Shown in pieces: positions 61,098-64,000 of a stretch of 64,000 bases of DNA. This DNA is from Bacillota bacterium (GTDB taxonomy: Bacteria > Bacillota > Clostridia > Peptostreptococcales > Anaerovoracaceae). The stretch spans positions 1 through 64,000 of the forward strand of contig JAUMVD010000003.1 in NCBI GenBank assembly GCA_030530285.1, in the 5' to 3' direction. The translations under genes and the position numbers were made by a program. The notes beneath the pieces were generated by a model. That model ran no database searches and was not told the origin of the DNA. It saw only the letters and a program-made list of their open reading frames with translations. Each line of letters opens with the position of its first letter. Within the stretch, counting starts at the first letter, position 1.

Positions 61098-62222
61098 ATG
61101 GAACTGATAGCAACAGCGACCTTTGGCTTGGAAGCGGTAGTCCGCAGAGAGGTAGAGGCGCTCGGGTATAACATCATAAAAACAGAAGACGGCAAGGTGA
61201 CATTCGAAGGGGATGAACGAGCCATCGTCAGAAGCAATTTGTGGCTTCGGAGCGCTGACAGGGTGCAGATCAAGATGGCTGAATTTCAGGCGAAGACCTT
61301 TGAAGAACTGTTTCAGCAGACAACCGCCATTTACTGGGAGCGATTCATCCCTCTGGATGGTAGGTTTACCGTAACATGTTCTACTGTCAAGTCGCAGCTT
61401 CACCATCCTCCATCGATACAGAGCATCGCCAAGAAGGCGATCGTGGAGAGAATGAAGCTGGCTTACGGCTTTGAACGGTTCAAGGAAACGGGCGCGGATC
61501 ATACCGTCAAAGTCACGATCCTGAAGGACAGGGTGACGCTGACCATGGATACGACGGGAGCAGGCCTGCATAAGAGGGGCTACCGCGTATCCGATGTGGA
61601 GGCGCCGATTAAAGAGACCCTGGCGGCGGCGCTTGTGGAGCTGAGCTTTTGGAACAGAGACAGGGTGCTGGTGGATCCGTGCTGCGGCAGCGGGACCATA
61701 CCCATCGAAGCGGCGCTCATCGCCGGCAACATCGCCCCGGGATTAAACAGAAAGTTCGTCTCGGAAGACTGGAAATTCATTGACAAAAGCCTTTGGAAGG
61801 AAGAGCGAAAGAACGCCTATGACGCCATCATCTCCGCGGATCAGTGTGAAGGCCGCATCATCGCCAGAGATATCGACAGCCGCGCGGTGAAAGCTGCCCG
61901 GGACAATATCGAGGAGGCGGGAGTAGGCGATTACATCCAGCTTTCGCGAGGCAATATCACGGAATTCAAGCCTTCTGACAGGCGGGGCGTGATCGTGACC
62001 AATCTGCCTTATGGCATGAGAATCGGATCCGAAGAGGAGATCCGAACGATATATAACGCGCTGAAACACATATGCGCCGCGGATCCCAGCTGGTCGGTGT
62101 TCGCCATTACTTCGGATAAGGAAATGGAGAAAGCCATGGGCCGCAGGGCCAACAGGAGAAGGAAACTATACAACGGGAATCTCGAAACCACGTACTACCA
62201 GTTCCACGGAGAAAAGATTTGA
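61098..62222 (+). CDS. THUMP-domain class I SAM-dependent RNA methyltransferase (RlmL/YpsC-like)
   Basis: A 374-residue RNA methyltransferase. An N-terminal ferredoxin-like and THUMP region (about residues 1-155) starts MELIATATFGLEAVVRREVE; the Rossmann domain has VDPCCGSGTIPIEAALIAGN (about 192-211) and the catalytic NLPYG (about 304-308). The length fits YpsC of Bacillota, a relative of the N-terminal half of E. coli RlmL, which makes m2G2445 in 23S rRNA. The exact base is not known here. GCGGAG precedes the ATG, and it overlaps the next gene by four bases. Confidence 0.9.
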   Translation: MELIATATFGLEAVVRREVEALGYNIIKTEDGKVTFEGDERAIVRSNLWLRSADRVQIKMAEFQAKTFEELFQQTTAIYWERFIPLDGRFTVTCSTVKSQLHHPPSIQSIAKKAIVERMKLAYGFERFKETGADHTVKVTILKDRVTLTMDTTGAGLHKRGYRVSDVEAPIKETLAAALVELSFWNRDRVLVDPCCGSGTIPIEAALIAGNIAPGLNRKFVSEDWKFIDKSLWKEERKNAYDAIISADQCEGRIIARDIDSRAVKAARDNIEEAGVGDYIQLSRGNITEFKPSDRRGVIVTNLPYGMRIGSEEEIRTIYNALKHICAADPSWSVFAITSDKEMEKAMGRRANRRRKLYNGNLETTYYQFHGEKI

Positions 62223-63682
62223 AACTATCGATAGATAAAGAAAAAACAGTACCGGTCTATCTGCAGATTTCAGAGCAGATCAAGCGGCAGATCTTCAAAG
62301 GCAGCCTCGGCGACGGATACGCGCTGCCTTCGGAGCGAAATCTGGCTGCTGAACTTGGCGTTCACCGGAATACGGTGACCAAGGCGTATCAGGATCTGAA
62401 GGCGGAGGGGCTGGTTTTTTCGTGTCAGGGCAAAGGCTACAGAGTATCTTACGTGGACAAGGACCAGGAGATATTTCAGAGCAAGCCGGTAAACTGGGAA
62501 GGACTGACCAAGGACGAGTACGCGGTCTTTGAGAATGAATTCGATAAAATCTACAGCAAAAGCTTTGACAGCGGGATCATCTCCTTCGGAGGAGGCGTTG
62601 CCGGCAGAGAAGTGTATCCGCCGGAGGAAGCCGCGGAGATATTTGAAAATATATTCAAGTCCGGCAGGGATAAAGCCTATTTCTATACGCCGTTTCAGGG
62701 AGATCCGGATCTCAGGAAGGAGATCTCCGAATTTCTGAAAACCAAAGGCATCAAAGCCGATCCCGGCTGCATTCAGATCTTCAGCGAAAACAACCAGTCT
62801 TTGGACTTCATTCTGAGCCTTTTGCTTAAACCCGGAGACCGGGTGCTCATGGAAGACAAGACCTCGCCGGACGTGTTCCGGTCATTCGAGCTGGCCGGGG
62901 CGGAGCTCATCGGCGTTCCCATGGATGAGGATGGCATGATATGCGACAATCTGGAAACGGTGATCGAAAAGGAGCGTCCTGCGTTTATCTGCGTGAGCGC
63001 CAGCTTCCACAATCCTACCGGAGCGGTGCTTCCCATCAGCCGCAGGAAAAAGCTTTTGGAACTTTCATATAAATACAGAATCCCCATCATCGAAGAGGAT
63101 GAGGGGTCTGAGCTTTATTACGATGTGGAGCCGGTTCCGTCCATCAAATCCATGGATATCGGCAATAACGTAATCTATATGTATTCCTTCTCGCTGACGA
63201 TGATGCCGGGCACAGGCATATCCTTCGTGGTAGCTGACAGGAATGTGATCCGAAGGTTCGGGGAAATGCTGTCGCTTCGCGTGGCGAGTACGGAATGGAC
63301 GGCGCAGATGGTCACCGTGAATTACATGAGATCGGGGCTGTTCCACAAACACTTAGAGGATTTCCGGAAGAACTACAGACATAAGCGGGATCTGATGTGC
63401 GACGAGATCGACAAATTTGCTGACGAGTACGGACTGGAATACCGGCGGCCTGACGGAGGCGTTTATCTGTGGATCAAACTGCCGGCGGGACTAAGCGCGC
63501 GAAAGCTTTTGCATGAGACGCAGAATCTGGGAATGACCTTCATGCCGGGACATCTGTTCTATACGAAAAAGGCCCGGGGAAACGATCATATCCGGCTCAA
63601 CTATTCCTATCCAACCGATAAAGAGATCGTCGAAGGCGTAAAAATACTGAAAAAAGCACTGGCACACGAAAAAAGCAAGTAA
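62219..63682 (+). CDS. MocR/PdxR-type GntR regulator with a PLP-lysine-less aminotransferase domain
   Basis: A 487-residue protein of the MocR architecture. An N-terminal GntR winged helix (about 8-75: YALPSERNLAAELGVHRNTV) is fused to a fold-type I aminotransferase-like domain (about 110-487) with SASFHNPTGAVLP and HIRLNYSYP. The Schiff-base lysine, normally SFSK, is Leu326 (YSFSLTMMPG), and the Tyr of the EDDYDSEF motif is changed (EEDEGSELYYD). It therefore cannot form the usual internal aldimine. It starts with TTG, GGAG lying about 8 bases upstream, and overlaps the preceding stop by four bases. It may bind a ligand without PLP or have lost sensing; it probably regulates a nearby unit. 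Confidence 0.85.
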   Translation: MKLSIDKEKTVPVYLQISEQIKRQIFKGSLGDGYALPSERNLAAELGVHRNTVTKAYQDLKAEGLVFSCQGKGYRVSYVDKDQEIFQSKPVNWEGLTKDEYAVFENEFDKIYSKSFDSGIISFGGGVAGREVYPPEEAAEIFENIFKSGRDKAYFYTPFQGDPDLRKEISEFLKTKGIKADPGCIQIFSENNQSLDFILSLLLKPGDRVLMEDKTSPDVFRSFELAGAELIGVPMDEDGMICDNLETVIEKERPAFICVSASFHNPTGAVLPISRRKKLLELSYKYRIPIIEEDEGSELYYDVEPVPSIKSMDIGNNVIYMYSFSLTMMPGTGISFVVADRNVIRRFGEMLSLRVASTEWTAQMVTVNYMRSGLFHKHLEDFRKNYRHKRDLMCDEIDKFADEYGLEYRRPDGGVYLWIKLPAGLSARKLLHETQNLGMTFMPGHLFYTKKARGNDHIRLNYSYPTDKEIVEGVKILKKALAHEKSK

Positions 63683-63689
63683 CTGGCAC

Positions 63690-63717
63690 TTGATTGCGTG
63701 TGCCTTTATTGTATAGT
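63690..63717 (+). promoter_or_regulatory. Promoter of the ornithine carbamoyltransferase gene
   Basis: TTGATT (63690-63695) and TATAGT (63712-63717) with a 16-base spacer. A GGCAC/GTGCC hairpin overlaps it and may also terminate the upstream gene. Confidence 0.55.
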
Positions 63718-63769
63718 TTAACCGTATGATAAATCGATCACGATGTTAATTTGAAAGGAGATAAATACT

Positions 63770-64000
63770 ATGGCTGTTAATTTGAAAGGAAGAAGTTTTC
63801 TCACACTGATGGATTTCACACCGGAAGAGATCAGATACATGCTGGATCTGGCTCACGACCTTAAGGCGAAAAAGAGAGCCGGTCTTCTGGGTGACACGAT
63901 GAAGGGCAAGAACGTTGTACTGCTCTTTGAGAAGACTTCAACGAGAACAAGATGCGCATTCGAAACAGGTGCTATGGAAGAAGGCGCTAACGTTACTTTC
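63770..64000 (+). CDS. argF: Ornithine carbamoyltransferase (5' part, cut by window end)
   Basis: The first 77 residues are present. [20 protein letters not shown] opens it, and [13 protein letters not shown] (about residues 54-66) is the carbamoyl-phosphate-binding S-T-R-T-R motif. The text resembles both anabolic ArgF and catabolic ArcB; the choice cannot be made from this part or without its neighbours. The ATG follows GAAAGGAG. The gene runs off the right edge of the window. Confidence 0.93.
   Translation, partial: MAVNLKGRSFLTLMDFTPEEIRYMLDLAHDLKAKKRAGLLGDTMKGKNVVLLFEKTSTRTRCAFETGAMEEGANVTF

Overview
The window looks like a chromosome segment of a Bacillota member of class Clostridia. 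The basis is gene content and order (PolC-type replicase, hrcA-grpE-dnaK-dnaJ behind a CIRCE element, rimP-nusA-rnpM-ylxQ-infB-rbfA, a LexA-type box of the GAAC-N4-GTTC form), strong AGGAGG ribosome binding sites and a moderate base composition near 50% GC. The presence of an orphan EutH, FIVAR-type and Fn3-like secreted proteins and many peptidases fits a host-associated anaerobe; a family-level placement (for example near Anaerovoracaceae) is only a guess.

Layout. 1-9.7 kb: pyrH-frr, an attenuator or terminator, then an isoprenoid, phospholipid and replication run uppS-cdsA-dxr-rseP-ispG-polC with several 4-base overlaps. 9.7-18.1 kb: the translation operon rimP-nusA-rnpM-ylxQ-infB-rbfA-nrnA-truB-ribF from a clear promoter. 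18.1-31.2 kb: an accessory block that separates ribF from rpsO-pnp. It holds tRNA-Pro(CGG), an M28 lipoprotein peptidase, an SOS-type Y-family polymerase with a YolD-like partner, tRNA-Gly(CCC), a repeat-rich gene-free stretch, small genes including a DUF2185 (immunity-like) protein, a secreted subtilase and a 1386-residue secreted repeat protein that share a C-terminal module. 31.2-35.4 kb: rpsO, pnp, an orphan eutH and an FMN reductase-like gene. 35.4-37.6 kb (minus strand): gpmI-thiN. 37.6-41.4 kb: a three-hairpin repeat and addA without addB next to it. 41.4-48.1 kb: hrcA-grpE-dnaK-dnaJ-prmA-rsmE. 48.1-53.0 kb: an inserted block (small membrane protein, amino-acid permease, AraC regulator, GyrI-like protein, YtcJ-like amidohydrolase). 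53.1-57.6 kb: mtaB-hinT-rpsU-yqeY-ygiQ, resuming the usual order. 57.7-63.7 kb: a barnase-like lipoprotein with its barstar, an orphan DNA adenine methyltransferase, a HutD-membrane fusion, an RlmL-like methyltransferase and a MocR-type protein. The window ends inside an ornithine carbamoyltransferase gene.

The most notable points are: a PolC that has lost its inserted proofreading exonuclease domain; a membrane-anchored barnase with every active-site residue kept, next to a barstar and overlapping an orphan methyltransferase; a MocR protein whose Schiff-base lysine is replaced by leucine; a set of genes whose start codon sits at the expected transcription start (candidate leaderless mRNAs), one of them under a LexA box; and two unusual intergenic repeats, a 54-bp tandem repeat beside tRNA-Gly and three equal-span inverted repeats in front of addA. 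Housekeeping calls are firm. Functions of the small proteins, repeats and leaders are inference.
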